Shown one piece after another: positions 9,672 to 20,374 of a stretch of DNA of 33,787 nt (positions are counted from its first letter, which is position 1; the number at the start of each line of letters is the position of its first letter). The DNA comes from Candidatus Iainarchaeum sp. (lineage in GTDB: Archaea; Iainarchaeota; Iainarchaeia; Iainarchaeales; DTGL01), in contig JAPLVS010000075.1 in assembly GCA_026396995.1 (NCBI GenBank), positions 1 to 33,787 on the forward strand. The letters are read 5' to 3'. A program made the position numbers and the translations under genes. The notes beneath the pieces are model-generated. The model saw only the letters and a list, made by a program, of their open reading frames with translations, was not told where the DNA came from and made no database searches.

Positions 9672-11690
9672 TTATTTTTTGAACCAGTCAAGGGATTGCA
9701 GGGTTTTTTCAAGGTGGCTCAATTCGCCCATTGTGTCTGTTTCCTCGCCAAGCCCTTCCCAGGGACTGCCTTTTTGCCTCTTTTTTTTCTTGTCCTTTTT
9801 CATTTTCTTTTTGAATTCCAGTTCCATTTTTTTCCTGAGCGCGGCTTCCTCTTCTTTTCTGACAATGGCCTCTGTTTCCTCGGGCTTTTTCGGCTTGACC
9901 TTTGCGCCTGGCTGCAATTCCTCCCACGAAAGCACCTTGTACTTTTTCTTGTCCTTGATCGCTTCCTCCTTCCTTTTGCGCCGGACCGCCCTTAAAACAA
10001 TCAGTGCAATTGCCGCAAGGCCGATTGCTGCAAGTATGGCCGGGTCCTCGTAGAACTGCCTGCGGTAAAAGGAAAGCGCAGTGCTTTTCATGCCTGCAAA
10101 GCCGCCTGAAAGGCTTACGTCAAGAGTTGCGGCTTCAGGCCCTATGGCGCCTGCAAGTGCATGATGGTACAAGCCGTCGCTTTCGTTGAGTTCGAACAAA
10201 ACCTGTTTTTTCACCCCGCCCGCTGAAATTTCCGCATTAATGTATTTTTCCTTTGGCTGGCCTTCATTGCCTGAAACCCTTATGATAATTTCGGTTATCC
10301 CTGTTTCTGCAGGGATAATTGCGCCTTCCTGCGGGGCGACTATTTCGACCTGCAACGGAACAACTTTCTTCGGTACTGCCAGGGTTACTGTGCGCTTGGC
10401 TGTTTTGTTGCCTGCAATGTCTTCTGCTGCAAGGCTGTAAGAATAAGTTTTGCCGCCTTCAACCCCTGTATCCTTGAATTGCCTTCCTTTAAGTGATTTC
10501 AATATTTTGCCGTCCCTGTAAACTGAATATTCTTTCACCCCGCTCAGGGAATCGGTTGCCTGCGCCCATCCAAGCAGGACAGAATCCTCTTCTGCAACTG
10601 CCGTGAATTTTTCACCCAGCAAAGGCGCTTCGGTGTCAAGGCCAGCCCAGGCTGTTTTGATTGCCTCGCTGTTTTTGTCCGCGTCCATGGAATAAAACCT
10701 TAAAATGTGGTTTCCGTCGGATTTTATTTCAGCTTTTTTCCCTTCACGCCAGTTTTCGAAATCAACCCTGTAATATGTCTTGAAGCATTCTGTTCCGGTT
10801 GCAATGCACTCGAACTCGACTGCAAATTCCTTGTTGAACCACGCGCCTGTATTGGCTGCTTTTGTTTCAAGCGGAGGCGCAGGAGCCGGCACCGGAGTCG
10901 GCGTTGGCGTGGGAGTTGGCGTTGCAGCCGGCGTGGGAGTCGGGGCAGGCGTCTGGCTTGGCGATGGAGTTGGCGTTGCTGAAGGTGCCGGCGACGGCGA
11001 AGGGCTTGCAGCCGGCGTGGGTGCCGGTGTTTTTGTCGGAGTCGGACCCGGGGTTTTGGTTGGCGTCGGTGTTGGAGTCTTAGTTGGAGTTGGAGAAGGT
11101 GTCGGAGTCGGTGTAGGGGTTGCAGTGGGTGTCGGGGTTGGTGTTGGCTCTATTGCCGAAAGATTGCAGTCCTTTGTTGTGGTGATAAAATATGCCTTTC
11201 CGGGTTCAAGGTCTCTTGTTGTTATTGTCTGCAGGTAGCCGAGGCTGTAATCATAATATACTATTGTCAGGCCAGAAGTGTCGCATGTGCCTTTGATGCC
11301 GCCTATATTTTTGGTTTGGGCTGGGGCTGCCACAAGGTTTTGCCTGCCTGAATGCAAATTCACCTGCGTGAACTGCCAGGAGTCCCCGAATATTTCGATA
11401 GAGCAGTCTTTTGTCGGCCTTATCTTATAGCCTGTGCCAGGCACAAGTTCGTATGATTGGCTGCTTGTTTCGGCCTGGTTTTGCGTTAATGGATTCCAGT
11501 ACGCAAGGCTGTTTGCAGAGCACTCCCGGCTTATCTGCGCCAATGTCAGGCCTGCGTTTTCCAAAGGAATTGAAATATAGTTGTCTCCGTATGCGGCCAT
11601 GCTTATTGTGAATGCAGCCTGTGCCAGGCATGGCTCAAGCAGAAGGATGGCAATGGCTAGTGCGCCAAAAAGCGATTTTTTCGTTTGCAT
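9672..11690 (-). CDS. Secreted, membrane-anchored surface protein with PT stalk, FnIII/Ig-like domains, TM and charged tail
   Basis: Likely start [28 protein letters not shown] tract; [10 protein letters not shown]...YSVYRDGK FnIII-like region; [21 protein letters not shown]; paralogous to the 3307 ORF. Confidence 0.85.
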   Translation of the reverse strand: MQTKKSLFGALAIAILLLEPCLAQAAFTISMAAYGDNYISIPLENAGLTLAQISRECSANSLAYWNPLTQNQAETSSQSYELVPGTGYKIRPTKDCSIEIFGDSWQFTQVNLHSGRQNLVAAPAQTKNIGGIKGTCDTSGLTIVYYDYSLGYLQTITTRDLEPGKAYFITTTKDCNLSAIEPTPTPTPTATPTPTPTPSPTPTKTPTPTPTKTPGPTPTKTPAPTPAASPSPSPAPSATPTPSPSQTPAPTPTPAATPTPTPTPTPVPAPAPPLETKAANTGAWFNKEFAVEFECIATGTECFKTYYRVDFENWREGKKAEIKSDGNHILRFYSMDADKNSEAIKTAWAGLDTEAPLLGEKFTAVAEEDSVLLGWAQATDSLSGVKEYSVYRDGKILKSLKGRQFKDTGVEGGKTYSYSLAAEDIAGNKTAKRTVTLAVPKKVVPLQVEIVAPQEGAIIPAETGITEIIIRVSGNEGQPKEKYINAEISAGGVKKQVLFELNESDGLYHHALAGAIGPEAATLDVSLSGGFAGMKSTALSFYRRQFYEDPAILAAIGLAAIALIVLRAVRRKRKEEAIKDKKKYKVLSWEELQPGAKVKPKKPEETEAIVRKEEEAALRKKMELEFKKKMKKDKKKKRQKGSPWEGLGEETDTMGELSHLEKTLQSLDWFKK

Positions 11691-11734
11691 TCGCAAATAA
11701 TAGGATGTTCGGGTTAAAAAATATTGCTGAAAGC

Positions 11735-12418
11735 CTAGCGGAGCCTTGTCCGTCTTGGGTTCCTGATACTGTCCAAGGTCCTTTGTCCAATGCCTGGCCC
11801 CCTCTGGCCTGCGCGCTGTGCCCTTTCCCTTTCCCATTCAGCCATTGTTTGCTTGTTTGCCCTGATATCCCGTGCGAGTGCAATTCTCCTGGTCGTCCTT
11901 CTGGCTTGTATTGCCCTGGCTCTCGCCAGCTGCCTTGGCTGGTCTATTTCCAAAAGGACAAAGCCTTTGGTTCCAAGCCTTATCCCACGCTCCATGGCTG
12001 CGGCTTTTCCCCTTGTCAGCCGCCTTAAAATCAGGTCGCCGTTCGGTGCCCAGGAAACGATTGGATAGGTTTTGGCAATGTCTGCAGGAAATTTGCGCTC
12101 GAAAAAGCCATCACTTTCCAGCTTTTCCATTGCCCTCCTTTGCCGCCTGATGTTCATGCTGTGAAACCTCAGGGCTTGCCTGGTTTTTCCCCCTGAAATC
12201 ACGGCCACTTCGGTTTTTTCCCCGGGGGCAGGCTTGCCCTTTGGGGTGTAACCTCCAGGCAGGGCATTTGACTTCTGGACCCGCCTTACATCCTGGAGAC
12301 TCCACTGCTTCCATTTCGCAGTCCTGATGGCCCTGTCCCCTATAATTTCACGGACTGCCTGCGGCTGCTCGGCGAAATGGATGCGTATTATTGGCGGCAT
12401 TGTTTCTTTTGAAGGCAT
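11735..12418 (-). CDS. Hypothetical basic (Arg-rich) protein
   Basis: ORF of about 227 aa from [15 protein letters not shown]; no recognised motif; overlapping ORFs on the opposite strand look less credible. Confidence 0.6.
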   Translation of the reverse strand: MPSKETMPPIIRIHFAEQPQAVREIIGDRAIRTAKWKQWSLQDVRRVQKSNALPGGYTPKGKPAPGEKTEVAVISGGKTRQALRFHSMNIRRQRRAMEKLESDGFFERKFPADIAKTYPIVSWAPNGDLILRRLTRGKAAAMERGIRLGTKGFVLLEIDQPRQLARARAIQARRTTRRIALARDIRANKQTMAEWERERAQRAGQRGPGIGQRTLDSIRNPRRTRLR

Positions 12419-12471
12419 GAATAAATTTATGCATTGGAGTGTTTTTAAAACGTGCTTTTTCAGGGGGAGGC

Positions 12472-15400
12472 CTACCCCGTGTTCCTGAAAAAGCCGACCG
12501 GATTCCATGTGAAATCCGTTCCGTTTTCTATGGAATTTGCGCAGGTTTTTTCTGATTCAACGCCTTCAATTATTTCACTGAGTGTCGGCAGGCTTGTTTG
12601 CTTGGGGGCAAGCGTGTTTTTTTCGCACAGGTCTGTGCCGGTATACTTCATGGTGCTTTTCATGAAGGCGCAGTCTTCGGATTTGAAGCCGTTTTCAACA
12701 GAATCCATATAGGCATAGAGTTCGCCGATGTTGCCTGTGGCGCAATGCATTGCCAGTTCTGTGCCAGGCGGCAGGAACGCAATCGTTGACAGCAGCGGAA
12801 CCTCTGTTTCGCCGCCTGCCGGGAGCACATAAGGGGAGATGTCGGCAGACTGCCTTATTTTTTCCATTGGAATTTCAAGTTCTGCCACCACAATCTTGTC
12901 ATAGGTGCCGTTGTTTCCGCAGGCAGGAAGCTGTTCGGAGACAGTGTCTTTCGATATTCCGCCCTGGAAATCGAAGAAAGTGAAAATGCTTTTTTTCGCC
13001 CCGTATTCTTCAAGTGAAAGCCTTGCCTCCTCCTTGGTTTTTGAAAGCAGGTAATAAATCTTGCCTGTGCTGCCAAGGCCGGTTTCTTCTGTCATGGATT
13101 CAGGTGCAGCGAAAAACCTGACCCTTACAGGAATGGAATGCTTCACTGTAATGCCATACTCCGCCCCTTTTTTTGAAACCTTGAGTATCGAGCCTTCCCT
13201 TATGTCGTCAATCGCTTCCGAGTAAGAGAATTTTACTTTGGCGATGTTTCCCGAGTCCTTGCCTGTGCTTGGGGCAACCCTGTTTTTTTCCTGGTTATAT
13301 ACTCCAAAAGGCGTGTAACTGTTGATTTCCGGTATTTCATCCGTAAAATAAAGCATTGTATCCGCGTAATCCTGGAACTCGATGCTTGCCCCGTAGCCCT
13401 GCCTGCCGTTCTCAAGGCCTATTTCGCCGTCAAAGGGAATGAAAAGGAAAGGGTTGGAATGGTCGGAAAGCGCTTCCCTTAACCCAAGGGAATGGCTTGC
13501 ACTGCTTATCTTGATGTTGTCGATATTGCTTGAATCGAATATGAAATCGGATTTCAAGAGATACCGGCCTGTGCCGAACTGATTGCCGGCATTTTGCACG
13601 GAAACAGCCCAGGAATCCGGATTGACTCCAGCCTCTTCAAGCTGGCCTGAAAAGAATTCCTTGAAGTCTTTTTTGAAGTCTTTGCTCAGCGCATCCGAAA
13701 CCAGTTTTACGTCTGCAGTGCCGATGCCTGTTTTAGCCCAATTCCAGCCTCTTTTATAAATTGAATTTTTTTCCACGAATTCCATTTCCTCAGGCGCGAG
13801 TTTATTCAACGGAGAAAGCCCGAATTGCAGGAAAGAATGCTTTTCAAGGAAATCGAAGAAGCCTTGTATTTCGGATTTTGAAAACCTGATGGGGGTTGCG
13901 CCGGCAATCTCGAGATAACAGAGCCCGGCGGCAAAATCGCATTCCCTTTTTATCTGCGTTGCAATCTGGCGCTGCTGTTCCAGGAAAAGGGAAAGGGAAA
14001 CGAATTTTGCGCCCTCATTGTAGGGCATGGCAGGATCCCTGTTTTCAAGGTAAAAATCCGGCGGCAGGCCCAGCGATGCGTTTAATGCGTCAAGCCTTTC
14101 GGCCAAAGCCCCTTTCTTGTCCCTCCATTCTGCGAACCTTGCGCTTTTGCTGTCGCAGGGAATCGAATAATCGATGTAAAGGTCGGCAAGCCCGTATTGC
14201 TGGCCAAAGCAGTTCCTGGCAGAACTTTCAAGCGCCGAAAGCTCAGGGCTTGCGCCTGGATTTGAAAGTTCCCCGATGGATTCTCCGGCCAATGCTTTCA
14301 CCTTGGCCTCTTCCACAAACTCAGCCCAATCTTTATCAAGAGTGCATTCCGGATTATTGAATGCCGGATTGTTCCTCAAAGGCTTTTCGCCTGAAAACTC
14401 GATGCAGTTCTGCCAGTCGCCTGCAGCCTTGGCCCGCACTTCATCGGAAAATGTAGGTTCGCCGTATTCGTCCAGCGAGGAATATTGTTCCCTGCGCCAG
14501 TTCACCCAGCCTGCTTTTTCTGTCGCATAGAAAACCTGTGCTTCGTTTTCATTTTCTGTCGGCAGCACCAAAAAGCCCTGCCTTGAAAGGTCGAGCAGCA
14601 CCTGCCCTTTCGGTTTTTCGGCGCCTGAAATGTTTTCCGAAAAGAACTGTTTTTCCGAAGGCGTCATTCCGTTCAATGCCCTCACTGCAAGCGGCTGCGT
14701 TTCAGCAAAGAAAATGTAGAGCTGGGCTGCATCGCAGTATTTTTCAAGGCAGTCCACTGTCCTTTCAGCGCCATCCCTTTCCTTGAGATTCATCGCCCAA
14801 AGCCAGTTCCTTTTTTCCTTGAATCCGGCCGCATCTTCGCCTGTCTTTTCGCATTTGAGGTTCAGGCCGCTGCCCTGAAGGTCAGGCTTGTTGTAATAGA
14901 ACGGCATATAGTCGACGCTTTTGCCGCCTTGCTTATTGTACACTGTCAGTTTGAGCATTTGCATGCCCTCGTTTCCGCCGAGCCATTTGTAAGGCCTGAA
15001 ATCAGCTGAAAGCACTCCGGTTGAAGGCGTCTCTGATTCTATTGCCAGCTGCCATTGGACCGTGCTGTCATCCGCAAGCATGAACTGCTGTGCGGCGTAA
15101 TGGTAATCCATCGAACTATCCACGGCCTCCGAATGCGTCAAAAGCGCCAAAAACGCACCGAAAAGCCCGGGTGACAGTTCTGCAAGTGACGGAACATTTT
15201 TGAGGGCCTGGCTTAAAAGCGTGGATGCCGGGTCGGTTGCAAAGTTCCAGCCTGCCTTGACCGCCTTGCCTGCCGAAACAAGCGGAATTGTGAATCTGCC
15301 AACCGTGACTTCATCCCCGAGTATGATGGCAGCCAAGTCCAGCGAATACGCAATGGTCCTTCCAGTGGTGAAATAGCTTTGGGGGGTGAGATACTCGTAT

Positions 15401-17244
15401 GCGCCCTCAGGCCCGCTTGCTGTGCCAAACACGCGCATCTGGCCGACCTCGACAGTGTATTTTTTGAAATCCCTGCCGAAGGCAAGCCCTTTCAGCTCAT
15501 ATGATTCTGTTCCCATTTCATTGTCCTTTACGCCGAGCGGTTCCAGCATTGCCACAGGCGGCGTATCAGTTGCTGAAAGCGTTTCGATTACATTGATAAG
15601 GCCGAACCCCTGGCTTGTCATCGGCATCTGCATGTCTTCCGCGGAATTCCTTATCGCCATTTTTATCTCGAGAGGCGACCAGTCAGGGTGCGCTTCCTTG
15701 ACCATTGCCGCGAGGCCTGAAACATATGCGGCTGCAACCGAAGTGCCGCTTACCGAACCATAACCTTCAACCTGGCAATCCCCTGCAGCCGAAAAAGCGC
15801 CGCCTGCCCGGCCGCAAGCCATTCCGTTCAACTGGTCTGTCTGCGCAGCGCACTCAGCAGAACCAGGCGCAATGACATCGGGTTTCATGAGCAGGCCCGC
15901 ATCCCACGAGGTTATGCCTATGCCTGAGCCAGGCATCAAAAGGAAATGCCCTGCCCCTGCGCTTTGCGACGAGAATTTTTTCGGGTCAAAGCCGCCGTAA
16001 GCGCCGACAGTTATTGCCTTCCTTGCAGTGCCAGGCGAGCTAACCGAATTCGGGATTCCATTCGCCGCATCAGTGGCCTCGCTGTTCCCTGCGGAAACAA
16101 CCACAACAGAGCCTGCCTCGACTGCGCTGTCCACTGCTTTTGCCAGCGGGTCGTCGGCGCTTGTGCTTTCCGCATTGTTCATGCTTATGTTTATCACGTC
16201 GGCGCCGCCTGAAAGCAAGCATTCATTTTGGCTGCCTTCGCATGATGCCTTCGGGTCGACTGCCCTTTTAAGCGCTTCAATCGCATCGCTTTCAAACGAC
16301 ATTCCGGAATAAGGCGAATCGCCTGCGCACTGCATGATGCTGAGAGGGATTATTTCGGCGTCGGGCGCAACGCCCCAAGGCTCGTTTTCCTGCTGCATAT
16401 TGTCGTTGTTCGGGTCATATTTTCCAGCGGCAATGCTTGCAATCGCCGTCCCATGGCCTGACAGGTCAGCAGGCGCACCGGTTGAGGAAGGGAAGCTCAT
16501 GATGCCTGCGGCTGAAGGACAGTTTTCCGAACCTGCAGCCAATGCCTCCGAGCGCGCGCAATCCCCAAGCCCGGTCGTGATTTTTTTGCATTCCCCGCTC
16601 TCAAACCCAAGGATTGTGCAGCCACCGAAAGCCGGATGGGTGAAATCGATGCCTGTGTCGATGAAAGCGATTTTCACGCCGCGCCCTGTGGCACTGCCGA
16701 GCGGAAGATTCCTGTAATCCGACAGCCCTATCTCTGCGAAGCTCTGCCAGTTCGGGTAACGGTAATCCATACTTGCGCTGATTTCGCTGTTCTTGGTGAC
16801 GGATTTAATTCCAGGCATTTTGGCAACGCGCGCAGCCTGCCCGTCAGAAATATCCATTGCCGCACCGTTAAATAAAAGCGAGAATTCTGAAATGACAGCC
16901 GACCCGCACTGTGTTTCATCCAATTCCAGGCCTGAGCAGACCATTTCAATGCCTTCCTGCCTTGCAATTCCTTCAATGCCATTTTGCGCTGCAAGGCTGA
17001 ATCCTGTCGTTTCAATTGCAGTATTGGCAAGCGAATCCGAAAGCGAACCGAAAACTGACCCACTGCCGAATGAACGGCTCTGGCTTTCAAACCACGAAAC
17101 AGAACTCCCTATCTCCAGATTCAATTTAGGGGTGCTGCCGCTTTCCTTGAATTCAATAATCCATCCCTTTTGCGCTGCAAAAGCCGGTGAAAAAACCAAT
17201 AAGCAGAACAGTGCGAAGAAAAACAATTTCTTCATTTCCCGCAC
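12472..17244 (-). CDS. Large secreted subtilisin-like serine protease (S8 family)
   Basis: Signal peptide MKKLFFFALFCLLVFSPAFAA; catalytic motifs IAFIDTGIDFTHP (Asp), GHGTAIASIAAG (His), GTSVAAAYVSGLAAMV (Ser); 1590 aa. Confidence 0.95.
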   Translation of the reverse strand: MREMKKLFFFALFCLLVFSPAFAAQKGWIIEFKESGSTPKLNLEIGSSVSWFESQSRSFGSGSVFGSLSDSLANTAIETTGFSLAAQNGIEGIARQEGIEMVCSGLELDETQCGSAVISEFSLLFNGAAMDISDGQAARVAKMPGIKSVTKNSEISASMDYRYPNWQSFAEIGLSDYRNLPLGSATGRGVKIAFIDTGIDFTHPAFGGCTILGFESGECKKITTGLGDCARSEALAAGSENCPSAAGIMSFPSSTGAPADLSGHGTAIASIAAGKYDPNNDNMQQENEPWGVAPDAEIIPLSIMQCAGDSPYSGMSFESDAIEALKRAVDPKASCEGSQNECLLSGGADVINISMNNAESTSADDPLAKAVDSAVEAGSVVVVSAGNSEATDAANGIPNSVSSPGTARKAITVGAYGGFDPKKFSSQSAGAGHFLLMPGSGIGITSWDAGLLMKPDVIAPGSAECAAQTDQLNGMACGRAGGAFSAAGDCQVEGYGSVSGTSVAAAYVSGLAAMVKEAHPDWSPLEIKMAIRNSAEDMQMPMTSQGFGLINVIETLSATDTPPVAMLEPLGVKDNEMGTESYELKGLAFGRDFKKYTVEVGQMRVFGTASGPEGAYEYLTPQSYFTTGRTIAYSLDLAAIILGDEVTVGRFTIPLVSAGKAVKAGWNFATDPASTLLSQALKNVPSLAELSPGLFGAFLALLTHSEAVDSSMDYHYAAQQFMLADDSTVQWQLAIESETPSTGVLSADFRPYKWLGGNEGMQMLKLTVYNKQGGKSVDYMPFYYNKPDLQGSGLNLKCEKTGEDAAGFKEKRNWLWAMNLKERDGAERTVDCLEKYCDAAQLYIFFAETQPLAVRALNGMTPSEKQFFSENISGAEKPKGQVLLDLSRQGFLVLPTENENEAQVFYATEKAGWVNWRREQYSSLDEYGEPTFSDEVRAKAAGDWQNCIEFSGEKPLRNNPAFNNPECTLDKDWAEFVEEAKVKALAGESIGELSNPGASPELSALESSARNCFGQQYGLADLYIDYSIPCDSKSARFAEWRDKKGALAERLDALNASLGLPPDFYLENRDPAMPYNEGAKFVSLSLFLEQQRQIATQIKRECDFAAGLCYLEIAGATPIRFSKSEIQGFFDFLEKHSFLQFGLSPLNKLAPEEMEFVEKNSIYKRGWNWAKTGIGTADVKLVSDALSKDFKKDFKEFFSGQLEEAGVNPDSWAVSVQNAGNQFGTGRYLLKSDFIFDSSNIDNIKISSASHSLGLREALSDHSNPFLFIPFDGEIGLENGRQGYGASIEFQDYADTMLYFTDEIPEINSYTPFGVYNQEKNRVAPSTGKDSGNIAKVKFSYSEAIDDIREGSILKVSKKGAEYGITVKHSIPVRVRFFAAPESMTEETGLGSTGKIYYLLSKTKEEARLSLEEYGAKKSIFTFFDFQGGISKDTVSEQLPACGNNGTYDKIVVAELEIPMEKIRQSADISPYVLPAGGETEVPLLSTIAFLPPGTELAMHCATGNIGELYAYMDSVENGFKSEDCAFMKSTMKYTGTDLCEKNTLAPKQTSLPTLSEIIEGVESEKTCANSIENGTDFTWNPVGFFRNTG

Positions 17245-17906
17245 TCTTCCTTGAAGTATTGGACAGCGCTTTCAAGTCTTGCAACCTGCGCTTCCGCCGC
17301 ATTCCAGTCGAAGTTTTCCGCTTGCAGGGAAAGCGCTTTTGCTTCCTCAGGGAATTTTTCAGCAAACAATTTTATTTTTTCCGAATAATCCTTTGCAATC
17401 AAAACCATTTTTTCTGTTGCCTTGTTCAGGCTTTCATAATCAAGGTAAGTCCGGCATGTTTCCTTTTCATGCAGTTTTTTCACCCTTATAAGCGCGGCCA
17501 TGTGCTCTTTTTTTGCAAGCGCGAATTCCGCAGCCTCTATGTAGGCGTCTGCAAGCAGCGCAATCTTTTCATCGCCTTCTGATTTCGCCTGTTCAAGCGC
17601 TGCGATGATTTTTCCGATGCCTGCGCTTCCTGTTCCGGTAAGTTCAGGGAGCGCCTCGTGCAATCTTTCGGCCTTCACCCCGTTTTCCTTCCATGCTCCC
17701 GCCAAATCCGAGTATTTTTCAAGGAAGGTTTTTTCGGCAGGCGGCACAGGCTCAACAGGCTTTTTCTGGAGCATTACAAACAGCAGTGCAAAAAACAGGA
17801 AAATGCACGCAACCGCGACAACAATCCCGAGAGGGCTTATTTCCTTTTTCTTTTTGCCCTTGGCAAGCTTTGGCTTGGAATGCGGCTTTGCAAGGAAGGC
17901 AGTCAT
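17232..17906 (-). CDS. Small single-pass membrane protein of unknown function
   Basis: KGKKKK followed by TM PLGIVVAVACIFLFFALLFVML and a helical C-terminal region; 13-bp overlap with the subtilase ORF suggests co-transcription. Confidence 0.75.
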   Translation of the reverse strand: MTAFLAKPHSKPKLAKGKKKKEISPLGIVVAVACIFLFFALLFVMLQKKPVEPVPPAEKTFLEKYSDLAGAWKENGVKAERLHEALPELTGTGSAGIGKIIAALEQAKSEGDEKIALLADAYIEAAEFALAKKEHMAALIRVKKLHEKETCRTYLDYESLNKATEKMVLIAKDYSEKIKLFAEKFPEEAKALSLQAENFDWNAAEAQVARLESAVQYFKEECGK

Positions 17907-17989
17907 TATATCCTAAATAATAAAAGAAATATTTATACTTACCGCTGGACTTGCTTCCGCTGGAGCGCCGTAAGCGGGATGGATTTTTT

Positions 17990-20263
17990 TCATCCCGAAT
18001 AGAAGCTCTCAATCCATTTAGGCTTTTCAGGTTCCTTGCCGCTTGCCAGCATTTCCTTCCATTTTTCGTCTGTAAGCCTGTCATTCATGGGCCACTTGAA
18101 TTCATGGTAAGAGAATACCGGCCCTGCGCCTAGCAGAATCCTTCCGTCAGGCACCTTGTACGCTACAACCATTGTCCTCAGGTATCCGGTGCCTTCCTCG
18201 AGAACCTTTCCCTCGGGAGTGCAGGTATGGACGTCTGCGATGATTGTTGTTTCCTTGCCCTTCTCCAGCTCTTCGTCGTAATCCAATCCTGCAACAGCCC
18301 ACTCGAGGCTGGCACCGAAGGATTTGATGAAAGCATAGTCTTCCTTGCCCAATTCTTTGTTCTCAAGCTCCTGCTTTGAGAGGTCGAGCACTCTTTTGAG
18401 GATTTCGCTGAGACTTTCTATCCTTTCTTGCGCTTTTTCGCTCAAAACGCCCCTTTCCTTCAGTCCCTTCAATGTCATTTCGTTCAATGCAAGCAGGCGC
18501 GCATAGAATTCAGGCACAGGCTCGACATAGCCCACAGCCTCCTTTTCAACCGGCATTGCGGTTTCAACCATTGTATAACTTTGCTTTGCGTAAAGGATTG
18601 TGTCGTGCCTTAACTGCGCCCAAGAGCCCAGCGCTGCATTCAACTGCTTGTCTTTCCATGTTGTTCCCTGCATAAAGGTAGGATATCCTTCCCCGTAATC
18701 CCCCAAAAGCGCTTTGATGGAATAGAGCCAGCTCCAGTAAAGGTTTTGGTTCCAGCCATTTTCGCCAATTGCATTGAATTCCGCCTTCAGCTTGTTTACC
18801 CTGTCGTTATAGGTTTCATCCACTTCCTTGTAGTCGGCATCGCCTTCCGCTTCAATTATTTCAAGCTCCCTGTCCGAGCCGAAAACCGCCATAACGTCAA
18901 GCCCGCGCGGATAGCCGCGGATATCGCGAATGCCTGAAAATGCTTTTGTGAACGGGTTTCCCTGCCCTGTGTAGCCCATGTTTACAAGCCTCTGGAACAT
19001 GTAAGAATCCGGGATGAACCTTTGGCCCATTAAGCGCATGCCTTTTGTATCTTCAAGCACTTCGTTGAGCTTTTCATTGGTTACTGGCGGTGCAACTTCA
19101 ATGTTGCCTGTCCCTCCATAGATGAGCGGGGAGCGCATCTTTGCAAGTTCTGCCTTGACTTCCAGGAGCTTGCCCTCGTCTGCGAGCTCTGCGGCTCCGG
19201 CTCCGCCGCCGAACACGGTTACTATTGCATCCATGTATTCGTACGGAGTCAAATCGTCTGCAAGGCCGACATAAAAGGCTGTAACGTCGTACATTCTGTC
19301 CCAGATATCGCTGGCTTTCCTGCCTTCAACCGAAACGCCTTGCAGCGAGCCGGCTATAAGCAGCGCCTCCATTGTCTGTATTTTTGCATCATATTCTGAA
19401 ACAATGCACTCCGGAGAATCACAGCCTTTCAAAAGGAAGCTCATTCTCCCGTACCACATCAGCGCCTTGAAGTATTTTTTCAGGTTTTCCGAGCGCGTGT
19501 AATGGCCTCTCGGAAGGTATTGGGAATAATCCTCCTGGTAAACGAAAATCTGGCTTTTCGCAAAGCCCTCGTGCTTTTCAATCAGTTCGATTTCTTTATC
19601 AACATCCGCCTGCACGTAGGACGGGATTTCAGCTGTAGGGTTCAAGAGCTTCAGGCCCACAGAAAAGAATGCTGCATTCCTTTTGGCCGCCTCCTTAAGG
19701 TCCCCCTCCGATGAATCGTATTTTTTCATCGAGTCGGCAAGCATCGCCCTGCTCAGCAGGGTAATGTCATTAAAGAATTCTTTTTCCTCGATTTCCTTCA
19801 GGGTTTCGTCGAATTGTATGTGGTACAAGTGCAGGAGCGAATCAGAGGTAACGAACACCGGCACTTCTTTGCCCTCAAGCCCCTTATAGAAAGCGACAAC
19901 GTCGTCGGTTTTCCCGCTGTCAAAAACCATGAACCCGTTTTTCTCGAGAAGGCTTGGATCTGAAAAGCCGAGCTTTTCCTTTACTGCGGAATAATTCTCT
20001 ATCTTGCTTGTGTCAAGCGGAAGCGTGTATTGCTCTATCTGCGGGCTTGCCGAGGAATCCTCGGCCGCATATTCCGCTGCAAACGAGCCTTTTTTCAGGC
20101 TGACTGTCTGCACCGGTGTGGCCGTAGGCTGTGGCGTTGGCTGTGCTGGCGAAACAGCGGGAGTTGGTGTCGGGCTTGGCCCGGGCCCTGGCTGCGAGCA
20201 GCCTACAAGCAAAATCCCGAAAACAGCCACTAAAGAGAGTATTCCGAAAACAGCCTTCTTCAA
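17990..20263 (-). CDS. DUF3160-like secreted lipoprotein
   Basis: Lipobox LLVGC; short PT linker; PVFVTSDSLLHLYHIQFDETLKEIE and overall length resemble DUF3160 proteins (family recalled, not searched). Confidence 0.8.
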   Translation of the reverse strand: MKKAVFGILSLVAVFGILLVGCSQPGPGPSPTPTPAVSPAQPTPQPTATPVQTVSLKKGSFAAEYAAEDSSASPQIEQYTLPLDTSKIENYSAVKEKLGFSDPSLLEKNGFMVFDSGKTDDVVAFYKGLEGKEVPVFVTSDSLLHLYHIQFDETLKEIEEKEFFNDITLLSRAMLADSMKKYDSSEGDLKEAAKRNAAFFSVGLKLLNPTAEIPSYVQADVDKEIELIEKHEGFAKSQIFVYQEDYSQYLPRGHYTRSENLKKYFKALMWYGRMSFLLKGCDSPECIVSEYDAKIQTMEALLIAGSLQGVSVEGRKASDIWDRMYDVTAFYVGLADDLTPYEYMDAIVTVFGGGAGAAELADEGKLLEVKAELAKMRSPLIYGGTGNIEVAPPVTNEKLNEVLEDTKGMRLMGQRFIPDSYMFQRLVNMGYTGQGNPFTKAFSGIRDIRGYPRGLDVMAVFGSDRELEIIEAEGDADYKEVDETYNDRVNKLKAEFNAIGENGWNQNLYWSWLYSIKALLGDYGEGYPTFMQGTTWKDKQLNAALGSWAQLRHDTILYAKQSYTMVETAMPVEKEAVGYVEPVPEFYARLLALNEMTLKGLKERGVLSEKAQERIESLSEILKRVLDLSKQELENKELGKEDYAFIKSFGASLEWAVAGLDYDEELEKGKETTIIADVHTCTPEGKVLEEGTGYLRTMVVAYKVPDGRILLGAGPVFSYHEFKWPMNDRLTDEKWKEMLASGKEPEKPKWIESFYSG

Positions 20264-20374
20264 GAAACATCACCTTATCTAATTGGCTTTCAACTATTTA
20301 AATCTAATTGCAAACTGTTCGGTTAAGGCCTGCTTCCGCTGAAACTGGAAAGCCGGTTCAAGAACCAGGCAGTG

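Noticed and set aside
13896-14360. 154-aa plus-strand ORF inside the subtilase gene
   Set aside because: Antisense to a long ORF with intact motifs; composition looks like shadow translation.
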